DNA of 64,000 bases from Aspidapion aeneum (GCA_963576565.1 OY755042.1:558001-622000), one strand, 5' to 3'; shown: positions 1 through 10,484, counted from the stretch's first letter. Made by a program: numbers and translations. Notes: a model not told the origin generated them from the sequence alone.

Positions 1-316
1 ACAGAGATACTCGGATTCAGCGGGGTCAAATTAGGGGGAAATGGTCTGTTGCGAAAAAGTAATATGATTAGCTTCTAGACCGAAAACGGAAAGCCTTTTA
101 AAATAATATGCTCTGACTATTTATCAAGATTCTACCTGCCGATAAATGCGACGGTGATCATGGACATCGAGACATACGAAAAAAAAATCGAAGAAGTTCT
201 GGAAAAAGGAGACTACAAAACTACCCATTGATCCAACTACAACCATAGAAGGGCGCACAAGACCTTGAAGAAATATTTACTCAAAATTTCCCGGACACCG
301 TTAGCTTCCGTCTGAC
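1..316 (+). pseudogene. Reverse-transcriptase remnant, probably Penelope-like element
   Basis: A broken reading frame around 140-230 reads LPINATVIMDIETYEKK and continues with a Lys/Glu-rich stretch. This resembles the segment near the N-terminus of Penelope-like RTs, in which a 'T-V-hydrophobic-MD-x-x-x-Y-x-x-K' motif precedes a KTxKKL-like run. Several stops and frameshifts are present. The frame is cut at 317-324 by a hAT insertion and seems to resume past 1650 (TPHHTKEPPNMLEHKYW). The family assignment rests on motif resemblance only. The fragment is open to the left of the window. Confidence 0.35.
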
Positions 317-877
317 TCCACACCTAGGGTTACCAGACGTCCGGATTAATCCGGACATGTCCGGATTTTTACTACGTCCGGGTGGGTCCGGGCGGATTTT
401 TCATAAACGTACGGATTTTAAAGTAGCCGCCTTTATAAACATCAAATAATGTAAAATAAACTAGTTTCAAAAAATTTAATTACACAATAATCGTCGATAA
501 ATTTAGCAGTGTGAATTCACCTTTAAGCGGGGTCTTCACATAATGTTTTACCTTACATCTTGCCTGTTCAGTGAAAACGCATCAAGTAAAACTTTGTGTG
601 TAGACGGAAAAACGGACGTTTTACTTGAACTGATTTAAGACGGAAGACCGCCTAGAGAACTGACAGGATCACGCATTGTTTTCCAATAAAACCATCGTTT
701 TGTATCAAAAACTGATCTAAAAACGTACGTTAAAATTATCAAGTGTCTACGCTAGTCTTTCAACCGTCATACTTGACCCTTTTGACTGACAGGCAAGACG
801 TAAGGTAAAACGTTATGTTAAGACCCCGCTTAAAGTAGTATTATTAATTTGGCCTTGTTGAATTACACTTCTGCCGT

Positions 878-1180
878 GTGGTCTTAAGCACACACAATTT
901 TTTTGATGAAGTTTGTAATCTAAAAAAGTACATATCAGACAATTTTACTTCTGATGACCACAATCTGCCTACCCACGAAAAATGGGCAAAATATTTTAAT
1001 GCAAGTATTTCTACGCAGTGGACCAAAGAAAGAAATAGGCTGCTTTTTTCTGTAAAAGGAATACTCATGACTTCATACAATTTAAGAAATATGAGCTGCT
1101 CAGAATTTTACTATTTTGTACTTCTGCGTAAAAATTCAACGCTGTTGAATAAAATACAAAGCAGTGAAAAGTACCTATAA
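878..1180 (+). pseudogene. hAT transposase C-terminal fragment
   Basis: A 100-residue open frame contains WTKERNRLLFSV, then SCSEFYYF and LLNKIQSSEKYL at its end. This matches the extreme C-terminus of many hAT transposases, where a 'W-x-x-E-R-N-R-L-x-x-x-x-x-K' helix is followed by 'SCxEFYxxL' and 'LLxxIxSSEKY'. The catalytic DDE part and the ERxFS dimerisation segment are missing, so it cannot be active. The same ORF occurs at 13178-13480 on the minus strand with few substitutions. Confidence 0.6.
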
Positions 1181-1209
1181 AATAGTAGGTATATTATGTT
1201 ATTTATTAG

Positions 1210-1210
<1 letters not shown>

Positions 1211-1240
<30 letters not shown>

Positions 1241-1244
1241 TTTT
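1211..1244. repeat. (TTTA)n microsatellite
   Basis: Eight or so tandem TTTA units inside hAT copy 1. They are absent from the corresponding place in the copy at 13.1 kb, so the array probably expanded, or the flanking stretch was lost, after the copies separated. Confidence 0.8.
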
Positions 1245-1664
1245 ACACCATTCTACAGCAAAGCCAATTACAGAATGGGAAAAGAGTAGGTTATACAAAA
1301 GTATCAAATAATATTCAAATGACTAAAATTAAAAATCAAAATTAAAACAAACATACATATATACCTACTTAACAGTTAACTACAAAGTAAGTTTCTTGAT
1401 TTGCGATACATTACAATTAAATATGGCTAAGTTATTCACAAGTTTATTACAACTATTGCACATGCTATGTAAGGGTGAAAATTTGTTAATATTAAGTCTC
1501 GGTTCATTGAAGTTATTGTTTCAATAAAAAAAAAAAGTTTATTTTTTGTGTGTGGCATCGAAAAAATTTTGACGTCCGGATTTTGTCCGGATTTTCTTGA
1601 CGGCTGGTCCTGGTTTGAGACTTTTTCATCTGGTAACCCTATCCACACCACACTAAGGAACCAC

Positions 1665-3355
1665 CAAATATGTTAGAGCATAAATATTGGGCATATTCAT
1701 GCATCCTCACAAGCGATACTTGAAGCCAGGACCCCCATTTAATTCGTAATGTTCCTTTTTCGGGTAGACAGAATTTTGGTTACTGCTCATGCGTTAGTTT
1801 TGGCTGGTTTTGGAACATACTCCGTTACGTCACTACATTATTTGACAGTTGGCAAAAATTTAGGGTTATGTCTATTATTGTGTTTCTAAACACTAAGACC
1901 TTAAGACTTAGCATTGTAGACCGGGTTTAAGTATCAAGTCTATAGACTTGATACCGACTGGTTTAAGTGTATTTTTTTAATACTCACAGGTCAAATAACT
2001 GTAAAGATTTGGTTCACTCTAATGTGCAATATGATAGTAAGCATTTCTCAGTGAGTTTCATCTTATATAAATTCAAATTAACTTTAGAAATAAAGAAAAA
2101 CCACATAAAAATTTTGTAACCAAATGTCATTTTTTGGAAACTTAGTCCGTGCAGTCGTAGGATTCCCGTTAAAAATAGTCTCAAATTGTAGTGCCACCCC
2201 TGAGGGGTGGTTTAAAGTTCGAAAAACAATAGAAATAATCCATGATTGACAAAAAAACTTACATACAAAAATATTGAAAGCTAAATAATACATAAATAAC
2301 TTAAAACTATATCTGTAGATGCATTACAGTATTAAATACGTATCAATATTTAAATACTGTAAAAATCACAAGATATATTAGAATCCCTTTTCAATTACTC
2401 ATTCACTAAAACAATCGACCATCGGTTTAATCGTCGCTAACTTGTCTAAAAAATTAACATGTAAAATATAGCGAACAGCTGACACTGACTTCCATCGTTT
2501 TTATTCGACATTTCCTAGTGACATTTGGAGGTTTAAATATGGCTACCATTGTTAAACCAAAATATTTTATTATTTTTATTTATTTATAACCTTTGTGTGG
2601 AAATAATGTCTTTGTTACAATAAAAAAAGATGACCCATATCCCAAGGTATTTATGAACAATTTATATAAATATTAAAAACTATTGCATTCACGGGAAAAA
2701 TAAGTTAAACCTTCAACCAAAATGTAGACTTTTAAACCTAGGATTGTGGCACTTAGCACTGTAGACTCTTTAGTAAATACTGGTGTAATTGACTGGGTGA
2801 AAATTTATCAAATTGTGGATTAAAATTATATTTTTTCTAAATTTAACTGTGCAGATTTATTGTGGACACCATGAATGGCATCTATAAACCACTCTTAACT
2901 TTATCAACAAATTATTAAGAAAACTACAAGTACTTACCTATGGAATGGCTCAATGGCACTCCCTTACATCTCCCGGAAATTTTTCCACAAACGGCACTTG
3001 TTTTACTTCAATCATTTCCCATTTTTCACAGAAAAAAACATAATTTTAAACGACAAACGCAAAACACCGCAAATTGTAAACAAACATCAAATATGGCGTC
3101 CATCTACACAGCAGCTTTGTGTCTACGTGACAAAACATGCGCATGCGCACTTGGAAATTCACGTCTGCGAATTTAAATTTGCCATTGTTTCCAAAGCAAT
3201 CTATGAGTGCTTCACTTTTCGATTCTTTGAACATGTATTTATGCTCTAACGTCACTCTGTCCAGTTTTTTGTTGGATATAATTCAATTGTTACAGGGTAA
3301 GTCCAAACCTTTTGTCGAAAACTCGGAACATAAGTATCAAATACCAAATTGCAAA
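1665..3355. repeat. Dispersed repeat F, copy 1 (interrupted)
   Basis: Blocks at about 1665-1870 and 2840-3260 match blocks at about 60040-60240 and 60300-60665 in the same order and orientation. Shared landmarks include GTTAGAGCATAAATAT, ACATACTCCGTTACGTCACT, TTTATTGTGGACACCATGAA and a GCGCATGCGCACTTG-like motif. About 0.9 kb between the blocks (1900-2840) is AT-rich and lacks a counterpart in the second copy. No coding frame was recognised. The short ORFs here overlap each other on both strands and look like shadows. Confidence 0.6.
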
Positions 3356-3420
3356 TAATGCAAGGACCTAAACCTATAAACAAGTGAAATTAAAGAAAGA
3401 AAAATAAGAAAAAAGTTCTC

Positions 3421-3493
3421 TGCTTCGGCCGGGGATCGAACCCGGGATCTCTTGCTATTTAGGCAAACATTCTAACCACTGAACTACCGAAGA
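3421..3493 (-). tRNA. tRNA-Gly-like gene or pseudogene, anticodon AAA as folded
   Basis: The minus strand folds as a 73-nt cloverleaf. The acceptor is TCTTCGG/CCGAAGC with a T-C mismatch at the first pair. A D-arm GTTC..GAAT, anticodon stem TTTGC/GCAAG, T-arm CCGGG-TTCGATC-CCCGG and discriminator A follow. The D-arm (GTAGTTCAGTGGTTAGAAT) and T-arm closely resemble insect tRNA-Gly. The anticodon loop reads CTAAATA, which puts AAA at 34-36 and a pyrimidine at 37, unlike functional tRNAs. A T-rich Pol III terminator follows within about 15 nt (complement of 3407-3412). It may be a decayed tRNA gene or a tRNA-derived SINE head. Confidence 0.6.
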
Positions 3494-3593
3494 AATACAT
3501 TAATTTTCGGAAAACCTCCATCTATGCAGGCTGCGGTGTCTCAATACAAGAACGAGAAATTCTCAGGGTATTAACTCGACCAAGGCATCCAAC

Positions 3594-4795
3594 CATTGGC
3601 GTAGCTAGCCTTGCTTTTCAGGGGGGGGGCCGTGGCCCCGGTCTATCTTGAACAAAAAGCAAACATAGGTTTTAAAGAGTCGTGCAAAGTGTGCAATGAA
3701 TAAAAAAAAATACGCGCATTAAATGTTCTAATATTTTAATATAACAAATTTAATAATACATTTACCAACTTATTTATATGTATACACAGGAAGTATGTAA
3801 TTCAGCAATTCTACAAAGAAAGTTTTCTACGTCGCTGACTGAAAGCGTCTACCACACTGTCTAAGTCGACCTCAACATCTTTTTCTATGAATAACAATGA
3901 CAAACCTGAGTGTCTCTCTTGAGTCATAGTTGTTCTAAGCCAATTAAAAACTCTCCTCATGGCAGAGAAAGACCTCTCGCAAGTTGCACTTGAAATTGGA
4001 AGAATACTCGCAACTTTAAAAAGTTGGTAGAAGTTTGGATAGGTGTTTTCTGCTATATGTTGTTTGATAGAATCATGACCAACAGTTTGATTTAACCGAA
4101 AAATACAATTCTTTAAAACGGTCATTTCTGCTCTTAGAGTAGAAGTATTAATATTAAAAATTTCCCGGTATTGCTCGACGAATTTATTCCATTTAACGAC
4201 GTGGGAAAACTTAATATGAAAATGGTTATGAAATTGTCACCAAAATCGAAAAATTTTCATAAGACACTAAACGCTAACCTCAAAAAAACTAAAAAGATAA
4301 TTATATTTATTTTAGAAAAACAGTTTAAAAAGGTCTTTTATAACTTTACGACATCTACAACCCGATTTCGGAAACAGAGGGGCAAAGGTCGCTGTCTTTA
4401 TTAAATGCGAAATTTAACTTACACTTCTATAATATTTTACAAGATGTCGCCAATATGTATGAAATATTCAATATGCATAATTATGTTTAAATTTAAAAAA
4501 TATTTTCGGGAAATTGCATAAGTGCAGAAAAGTTACCGATAATTTAAAGAGAAAAAGCCTAATTCCGCAAGACAAGGGCTTTTTCCTGAAATGTAAACAT
4601 TATCTGAATGATTTTAAATTTTAATGCACCTATTTTATTTGAATATTTCCCGAATAATAATAGAAAAGTATGTATTTTCAGCGTCATGTTCTTTTACTAG
4701 TAGTCGGTAGGGGAGGCCTAAAATATCTTAGGGGGGGCCTGAGGGACTTCAGGGGGGGCCAGGCCCCCCCTGGCCCCCTTCTAGCTACGCCAATG
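3594..4795 (-). mobile_element. hAT-type DNA transposon B, copy 1
   Basis: Terminal inverted repeats CATTGGCGTAGCTAG / CTAGCTACGCCAATG are flanked by an exact 8-bp duplication CATCCAAC (3586-3593, 4796-4803). Runs of G and C lie just inside each end. It carries a transposase C-terminus on the minus strand. Copies at 31312-32501 and 43776-44974 are almost identical over their full length, and each has its own perfect duplication. This points to recent mobilisation of one internally deleted form by a full-length element elsewhere. Confidence 0.95.
3811..4125 (-). pseudogene. hAT transposase C-terminal dimerisation domain (copy 1)
   Basis: A 104-residue open frame from the first Met, preceded in frame by about 37 more codons up to near 4238. 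It contains YPNFYQLFKVASILPISSA, then TCERSFSAMRRVFNWLR and a C-terminal LDSVVDAFSQRRRKL. This is the classic hAT C-terminal dimerisation domain (the ERSFS block), similar to that of ZMYM1-like transposase-derived proteins. The BED finger and DDE core are absent, so the product could at most be a fragment. The plus-strand ORF at 4171-4404 lies antisense to its upstream part. Confidence 0.85.
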
Positions 4796-4803
4796 CATCC
4801 AAC

Positions 4804-5046
4804 TGATCTCTTTAATTCTTCTTTCCCACTGTCAAAGGTATGATAACTCAATAGACATAAAGAATCAACGTCTGAAAGCATGAGATCACCTTTTCGTGTG
4901 TTAAAATTTCTGATCGCATAATGGGCGATTGTCATTATAAGAATCTAGGTAAAAATTCCCCAGTTTGCATGCAAGTACAGTTTGCATGCAAAAATATAGC
5001 ACCGGACCGATAAAAATGGATTGACTGCAAATTTTATTGTCATGCA
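4804..5046. other. Unassigned AT-rich stretch
   Basis: No coding frame or element ends were recognised. A direct repeat of GTTTGCATGCAA occurs at about 4965 and 4980. It may be the outer part of a degraded foldback element whose better-preserved end is the GCCGCTTGACATGG repeat just downstream. Confidence 0.3.
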
Positions 5047-5218
5047 CCATGTCAAGCGGCCTTTAAGGCCGCTTGACATGGAGCAATACACTTGCAGTTG
5101 CATACAAGATTAGTGTCCCTGAATGAGACATATTTGTTTGTTTATACAATAGATGTCACACCAGACACCATATCTTGCATGCAATTGCAAGGCTATTGCT
5201 CCATGTCAAGCGGCCTTT
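5047..5218. repeat. Short foldback elements with GGCCGCTTGACATGG ends
   Basis: At 5047-5081 the sequence CCATGTCAAGCGGCC is followed almost at once by its complement, making a near-perfect 35-bp palindrome. The complement half then pairs with a third copy at 5201-5217. Pairing extends inward (GGAGCAATA / TATTGCTCC, then ACTTGCAGTTGCAT against its near-complement near 5180), giving arms of about 46 bp around a 60-bp loop. This fits a MITE-like foldback abutting half of a second one. No coding capacity. Confidence 0.65.
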
Positions 5219-5219
5219 A

Positions 5220-5745
5220 CTTTTTGAAAAACTTTCTACCATCCCTGTATCTCTATGGTCCAGCCAAACAGAGGGAGCAAACCAGCGGGCTAGAAAAGAA
5301 AAGAGACGAAGAGTGACTGAAAGGGGAAACGTAAAGTGGGGTTGAAGTATGCATACTGATATTTTCCATCCAGTTTAGCTGTTATATTTGCCCAGTCGTT
5401 GATGTAGATACAGGGTGTTCAATTCATTCAATAAAATAATTTTAACGTTCAGTTTTCGAGAAATTTTTACAGTCTTTTTTTGGAAGATAAAATAAAAATT
5501 AAAGAACTAAACTAACTCAACTCAAGAAGGACACAAAACAGAAGTTTTATGCGTCATTTTTCTAGAGACATCTATAAGAAAAATAACTGGATTTGCGGCT
5601 GTGATTAAACCAACCTGTTGACCTTAATTAAGCCCCAACGGGTATAAAAGATTTGCAGCATCTTCCTCAGAAAATAAGAAAACAAGAATCTTCCAGAGAA
5701 GACATGAATTCTTGCACTGGATTTGCATTGCTGGGTAAAACGAAT
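5220..5745. other. Unassigned intergenic DNA
   Basis: No frame or repeat ends were recognised. Short ORFs here lack composition or motifs of coding sequence. Confidence 0.3.
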
Positions 5746-5753
5746 ATTACAAA

Positions 5754-5920
5754 CAGGGCCGTATCTGGACCAACATTTTGGGGGGGGGGGGGTTAGCCAG
5801 TGGAATTTGAAAAATTGTGGGTTTATTGAATATGAAAAAAAGGTTAAACTTAAAAAACACATTCCTATTTAATTTTCGGGGGGATTGAACCCACAAAACC
5901 CCCCCTCAGATACGGCCCTG
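5754..5920. mobile_element. hAT-type MITE (167 bp)
   Basis: Inverted termini CAGGGCCGTATCTG / CAGATACGGCCCTG, with a perfect 8-bp duplication ATTACAAA at 5746-5753 and 5921-5928. G- and C-runs flank an AT-rich core. The CAGGG start, 8-bp duplication and small size identify a non-autonomous hAT element. Confidence 0.9.
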
Positions 5921-6039
5921 ATTACAAACTCAGTTAAGTGCTGCTTGAAAAATCCATTACACCCACCCTTCAGCCATTTGTGCCTCCCCAGCTTTGGCCG
6001 CCACTGCTATAGCCACTATACTATTAGGCATGCCAGATA

Positions 6040-7125
6040 AAAATCAAAACGAATTTTATACTTCACACAAAGGTGTGCCTAACTTGCGAGTGTCAGAAGG
6101 AGAGGGAAGAGTTGATTTTGGTTGTTTTCCTACTTACACAAGGTTGCATCTCTAGACGTACGTTTCTGTGTGTTTCACGTCATCAGTAGAGAACAGCAAA
6201 CCCATGTAAGCCAATTTTAACCAAAACCAACTCCTACATATGAAATACTCGCGGCGGTGCAATGCGAGTAAACTCCAAGGTGTAGCGCCATCTAACGGAC
6301 TGGCTCGAGCACTCGAAAGTTTAAGCACACTGGCATCGTCTTGTCTGAGACGCCGAAGCGCCATCTATGACAAGTTTCGTACATTAGAATTTACTCGCAT
6401 TGCACCGTCGCGAGTATTTCAGATGTAGGAGTTGGTTTTGGTTAAAATTGGCTTACCTGGGTTTGCTGTTCTCTACTGATGACGTGAAACACACAGAAAC
6501 GTACGTCTAGGGATGCAACCTTGTGTAAGTAGGAAAACAACCAAAATCAACTCTTCCCTCTCCTTCTGACACTCGCAAGTTAGGCACACATACCTTTGTG
6601 TGAAGTATAAAATTTGTTTTGATTTTTATCGATCCACACACAGCACGTTTTCCATCTTTCTTCTTTGCATATGCTTCGGGCAGTACGGCCTTTTAGTTGC
6701 TACGTGATTACGTGGTTTTAATACCACATTAATGGACGAAACTTGTCATAGATGGCGCTTCGGCGTCTCAGACAAGACGATGCCAGTGTGCTTAAACTTT
6801 CGAGTGCTCGAGCCAGTCCGTTAGATGGCGCTACACCTTGGAGTTTACTCGCATTGTATCGCCGCGAGTATTTCATATGTAGGAGTTGGTTTTGGTTAAA
6901 ATTGGCTTACCTGGGTTTGCTGTTCTCTACTGATGACGTGAAACACACAGAAACGTACGTCTAGAGATGCAACCTTGTGTAAGTAGGAAAACAACCAAAA
7001 TCAACTCTTCCCTCTCCTTCTGACACTCGCAAGTTAGGCACACATACCTTTGTGTGAAGTATAAAATTCGTTTTGATTTTTATCGATCCACACACAGCAC
7101 GTTTTCCATCTTTCTTTTTTGCATA
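6040..7125. mobile_element. Long-inverted-repeat element, compound of three arms
   Basis: A block of about 200 bp (containing AAACACACAGAAACGTACGT and GTAGGAGTTGGTTTTGG) occurs inverted at 6040-6240 and direct at 6420-6625 and 6870-7085. The inner part at 6240-6385 (AGATGGCGCTTCGGCG-like) is present again inverted at 6745-6865. TGCCAGATA stands on both sides (6031-6039, 7126-7134), a possible 9-bp duplication of Mutator-like type. The left arm lacks about 45 bp present at the right end, so the boundary is not fully certain. The 70-aa ORFs at 6152 and 6752 are mirror images of each other and are not genes. Confidence 0.6.
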
Positions 7126-7337
7126 TGCCAGATAAGTTTTAATTAATTTGTTTATTTTGATACACTCGCCATACCATATTAAAGCATTTTTTATTTCCTG
7201 ATAGCAGCCTTTGAGGCAACAGCGATTTTCTCTAAAATGATTAAAGATGCGAAAAAATCGTAGGAACAAAAAGTTTTCAAATGAAACAGGTATTTCATTT
7301 CTTGTTTTAAAATCCAACAGCGGCTTATAACAAAAAA

Positions 7338-7830
7338 TACTCTGCCAATTTATGGGCACCTAAGCTCACACTAGGTACTATAGTTATAGTGTACGTGTGA
7401 GCTAATATAACTAAAAACTGAAATATATTTTATTCAACTCCAGACTAAATTACCTTTTGTTTGATACCACACAAGCCATGTTTTGACTTAAACTCAAATT
7501 TTTTAAATCTACCCCCCCCCCCCTTTTAAAAAACTAAAATGTATTTTGTTTAACTCCAGACTCAATTACCTATCGTTTGATATCACACACGCCATATTTT
7601 CACATAAACTCTAATTTTTGAAATCTACCCCCACCTTTTTTTTTAAATCACCTAAAATGTATTTTGTTTAACTCCAGACTCAATTACCTTTCATTTGATA
7701 TCACACACGTCATATTTTTACATAAACTCTAATTTTTGAAATCTACCCACACCCTTTTATTGGGCTTGCGCTCGGTGGATTTTGTTCATTTTTAAATGGG
7801 ACCATCTCGACCCAAGATCCAGCCTAGGCA
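7338..7830 (+). repeat. Repeat family C, copy 1
   Basis: Starts with TACTCTGCCAAT and a hairpin, AGCTCACAC...GTGTGAGCT, around CTATAGTTATAG. Then come about three imperfect tandem units of roughly 90 bp, each containing AACTCCAGACTCAATTACC, GATATCACACACGCCATATT and a pyrimidine-rich CTACCCCCACCC. The 3' part (GCTTGCG...GGTGGATTTTGTTC) is present, but the closing hairpin is lost. Other copies: 16812-17338, 28138-29205, 55533-56105, 61030-61655. No protein is encoded. Confidence 0.75.
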
Positions 7831-7839
7831 ATATGATAA

Positions 7840-8420
7840 AACTATATGAAAAAATTTGAAAACAACAACATTTTAATTTACTTCCCTCTCCTATAAATGT
7901 AAATTTATATAAAACTATCATTGCCCACTTCCAGAAACGCTAGAGAGCTGAGTATTGGAATGCTGATAGAAATTATGATAAAACCATGGAAAAAAATTTA
8001 AAAAGTCCAATATTTTCATTTACTCTCCTCCCCTATAAATGTAAAGTTATGTAAAAGTAACATTACAGAGAGCTGAGCATTGAAAGACTGATAGGAACTA
8101 TGATAAAACTATAGCACAAAATTTAAAAACACGACAATTTTAATTTATTTCCCTCCCCTATACATGTAAAGTTATGTAAAAGTAACATTGTGCACTTTCA
8201 GAAACGCTAGAGAGCTGAGCTTTGGAAGGCTGATAGAAATTATGATTAAACCATGGGAAAAAATTTAAACAGTCCAATATTTTTATTTACTCTCCTCCCC
8301 TATAAATGTAAAGTTATGTAAAAGTAACATTGTGCACTTTCAGACACGCTAGAGAGCTGAGCTTTGGAAGGCTGATAGGAACTACGATAAAACCATGGAA
8401 AAAAATTAAAAAACCTCAAA
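7840..8420. repeat. Tandem array, about four units
   Basis: Units of roughly 120-190 bp share CTCCCCTATAAATGTAAAGT, AACATTGTGCACTTTCAGA and CGCTAGAGAGCTGAGC followed by a GATAAAACCATGG-like motif. Divergence between units is modest. An inverted single unit occurs at about 10950-11110, next to the second copy of the adjoining MITE, so array and MITE probably belong to one larger element. Confidence 0.75.
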
Positions 8421-8454
8421 AATTTAAGTAAGGCAAAAGTTTTGAACAATATTC

Positions 8455-8885
8455 TGCATATTTTACTACTTTAAAAATTAAGTATTATCCAATTCCTTTA
8501 AAAAAGGTGTGAAATTATAACAAAAACAGTTCATGTAAAAAAAAAGCCAAGTACGCGAAAATGGCATTCCGTAAAAAGAATTGAGATAAAAGTAAAGCCA
8601 AGTTCTCCAATACAAATTTCAAAATGAAAGGTTCTTACTAGTTTGGAAATATTTTTCTAAACTTGGCTATTACGGCTGTAAATGACTCTTAGGCACAGTG
8701 CTAAATTGAACATAAAGAAGTCTGGCTGTAATAGCAAAGTTTAAAAAAACATTTCCAAACTAGAAAGAACCTTTTATTTTTAAATTTGTATTGGAGAACT
8801 TGGCTTTACTTTTATCTCAATTCTTTTTACGGAATGCCATTTTCGCTTACTTGACTTTTTTTTACATGAAAATGTTTTTGTTATG
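8455..8885. mobile_element. Foldback MITE G, copy 1
   Basis: Arms of about 170 bp face each other across GACTCTTAGGCACAGTGC. The left arm contains AAGCCAAGTACGCGAAAATG and the right arm its near-complement. A copy at about 10490-10840 has the same fold, and a half-element is at 38850-38925. Target duplication is not clear because repeat sequence continues outside both copies. Confidence 0.7.
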
Positions 8886-8889
8886 ATTC

Positions 8890-9530
8890 ATTTTAGCGCA
8901 ACTGACCTTGAAGCCCTAGGTAGGTGCCTACGCTGCCTACACCTACCTACGGCACTGATTGTATACATTCCGTGTTACTTGGGTATCGATGAGCCGATTG
9001 AATAGCGATCAATAAACCCAAAAAGCTGGAGGATTAGAGCGCTGGTGGTCCCAATCAATTACCGTTCTGATTGAACTCAATTACTGCGGGCACTAGTTAG
9101 CGGCCAAGTTTGAGAACGCCGGGGTCCGCCCCATCTGGACACTTAATTAAACCTAAATACTAGAGGCTATATTATATTTTAGTCGCCCGTTTTGCCTCGA
9201 ATTTATACACGTAATGGAGAATTATTGGAGGAAATAAATGGAAATGGTAGGGAGTGACCCAAGAGAGTTAAGGCCCAATAACATCTTATATCTTTTTAGT
9301 TTGTTCTTTTAAAAAATTACTAGGGACACTATTATTGTTTAAGTTTAAATTAACACAAATTGGTCATTAAAAATTGATTTTTAACATTTGGCTACTCGAA
9401 AAAAATCAGGTAAGAAAGTCATCTTTTATTTTACTTAGTTAAGTCTGCTCGCAACTCCTCAAAATTAAAAAAAAAATCCTAACTAAAATATATTTTTATA
9501 TATATTTTATTCTATAATATTCCCTTTCGC
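8890..9530. other. Unassigned intergenic DNA
   Basis: A short imperfect palindrome around CCTAGGTAGGTGCCTACGC lies near 8915-8955. Otherwise no frame, RNA gene or element ends were recognised. Confidence 0.3.
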
Positions 9531-9720
9531 TTCATTTCAGCTCCGACCCTGGCTGTGACCGCCTGTCGACACGATGAAGGTAGCCGCTCGGCTTTCACGG
9601 GATCTAGCGTCCCGCGTTACCAGGGAAACGGGGCGGGAGTGGAGGGGTTGCACACCGCTGTTTCAGGGGTGTCTAGTGCATAAGGGCTGCAGAGCTGCAG
9701 AACCCCCAAAAATTTTCACA
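9531..9720 (+). other. GC-rich island with acceptor-like upstream tract, function unknown
   Basis: A pyrimidine-rich tract ending TTTCAG at 9540 precedes a block much richer in G and C than its surroundings. It holds a 62-codon frame (9574-9762) without recognisable motifs. It could be a 5' exon of an unseen gene or a fragment of a GC-rich LINE. I see no matching donor or downstream exon, so it is left unassigned. Confidence 0.2.
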
Positions 9721-9759
9721 TTAATTGACTATTTTTCAGCCGCTGCTATTTTTCTAATA

Positions 9760-10195
9760 TAGTTAGTTTATTTCTAAAATTATTGGAATAGCAGTATATT
9801 TTCGGTCCGGTGTTGGTATAGTAGGCCTTCAAATCGCGTACGTGTGTTGAGTATGACGCCGCGCGCCATCGCCGAAGGCCGCATTTTACAGTCGGTCAAA
9901 TGAAGTTATTGGCATTGTTGCGCTGCTAAATTGCAACACAACGTAGCTGGGCGGCTAACGAGATCTGTGCTCGGCTAGGAACCCCTTCCTTCGCCCTGCA
10001 CCGCACTTACTCATGGGTTTAGATAGCGAAATCTAGGCAAAAATAGAGCTGCAGAACTTGCAGTTCCAGTACAATTCCGGGTGGGCGGGCTCAGCGTTGC
10101 GTCTTTGCGGGCGCATTTATTTATTTAGAAGACGCCAAATGCATGAGCGAGAGGTTATGGTCGTGTTTGTTGTTTGTTTTTGTATAATTGTGTCG
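9760..10195. other. Unassigned intergenic DNA
   Basis: Moderately GC-rich stretches near 9830-10000 contain no convincing frame, RNA fold or element ends. Confidence 0.25.
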
Positions 10196-10202
10196 GCAGA
10201 AC

Positions 10203-10387
10203 CAGTGGGGCACCCAGGAATCTGTCTTAGGGGGGGGCCCGAGGCATCTTGGAGGGGGCCCGAAGCCTCATGATATCGAATTTTAAGCTATTTTTTGCGT
10301 TTTTTTCTGAAATATGTCGAAAATATGTAAAAAAATCTAAGGCTTGGGGGGCCCGGGCCCCGGCCCCCCCCCCTGGGTGCGCCCATG
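10203..10387. mobile_element. MITE H, copy 1 (hAT-like ends, 7-bp duplication)
   Basis: Ends CAGTGGGGCACCCAGG and CCTGGGTGCGCCCATG, with G/C runs just inside. The flanking duplication is GCAGAAC, 7 bp, at 10196-10202 and 10388-10394. Copies at 11394-11688 and 19974-20098 share the ends. hAT elements normally give 8 bp. Reading the right end as CCCAT instead allows 8 bp here but not in the other two copies. Confidence 0.8.
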
Positions 10388-10484
10388 GCAGAACTCACAA
10401 ACTTTACTGTCACGAGCCGCCACTGCGCTGTTTTAATGCAAAGAAAGGCACAATTATTTTGCAGTCAGTCTGATTACATAACAT

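Larger units (their letters stand above)
325..1641 (+). mobile_element. hAT-type DNA transposon A, copy 1
   Basis: The ends are perfect 13-bp inverted repeats, TAGGGTTACCAGA at 325-337 and its complement at 1629-1641. They are flanked by an exact 8-bp target duplication TCCACACC (317-324 and 1642-1649). An 8-bp duplication is diagnostic of the hAT superfamily. Sub-terminal sequence is rich in TCCGGA repeats. The element retains only the transposase C-terminus (878-1180) and is non-autonomous. It interrupts an older RT remnant. A second copy lies inverted at 13021-15651. Confidence 0.9.

Noticed and set aside
4171..4404. 77-aa plus-strand ORF, also at 31876 and 44353
   Set aside because: Antisense to the upstream part of the hAT transposase frame, Lys/Asn-rich; conserved only because the element copies are identical.
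6752..6964. 70-aa ORF repeated at 6152-6364 in reverse
   Set aside because: Lies in the inverted arms of a foldback element and mirrors itself; no coding evidence.
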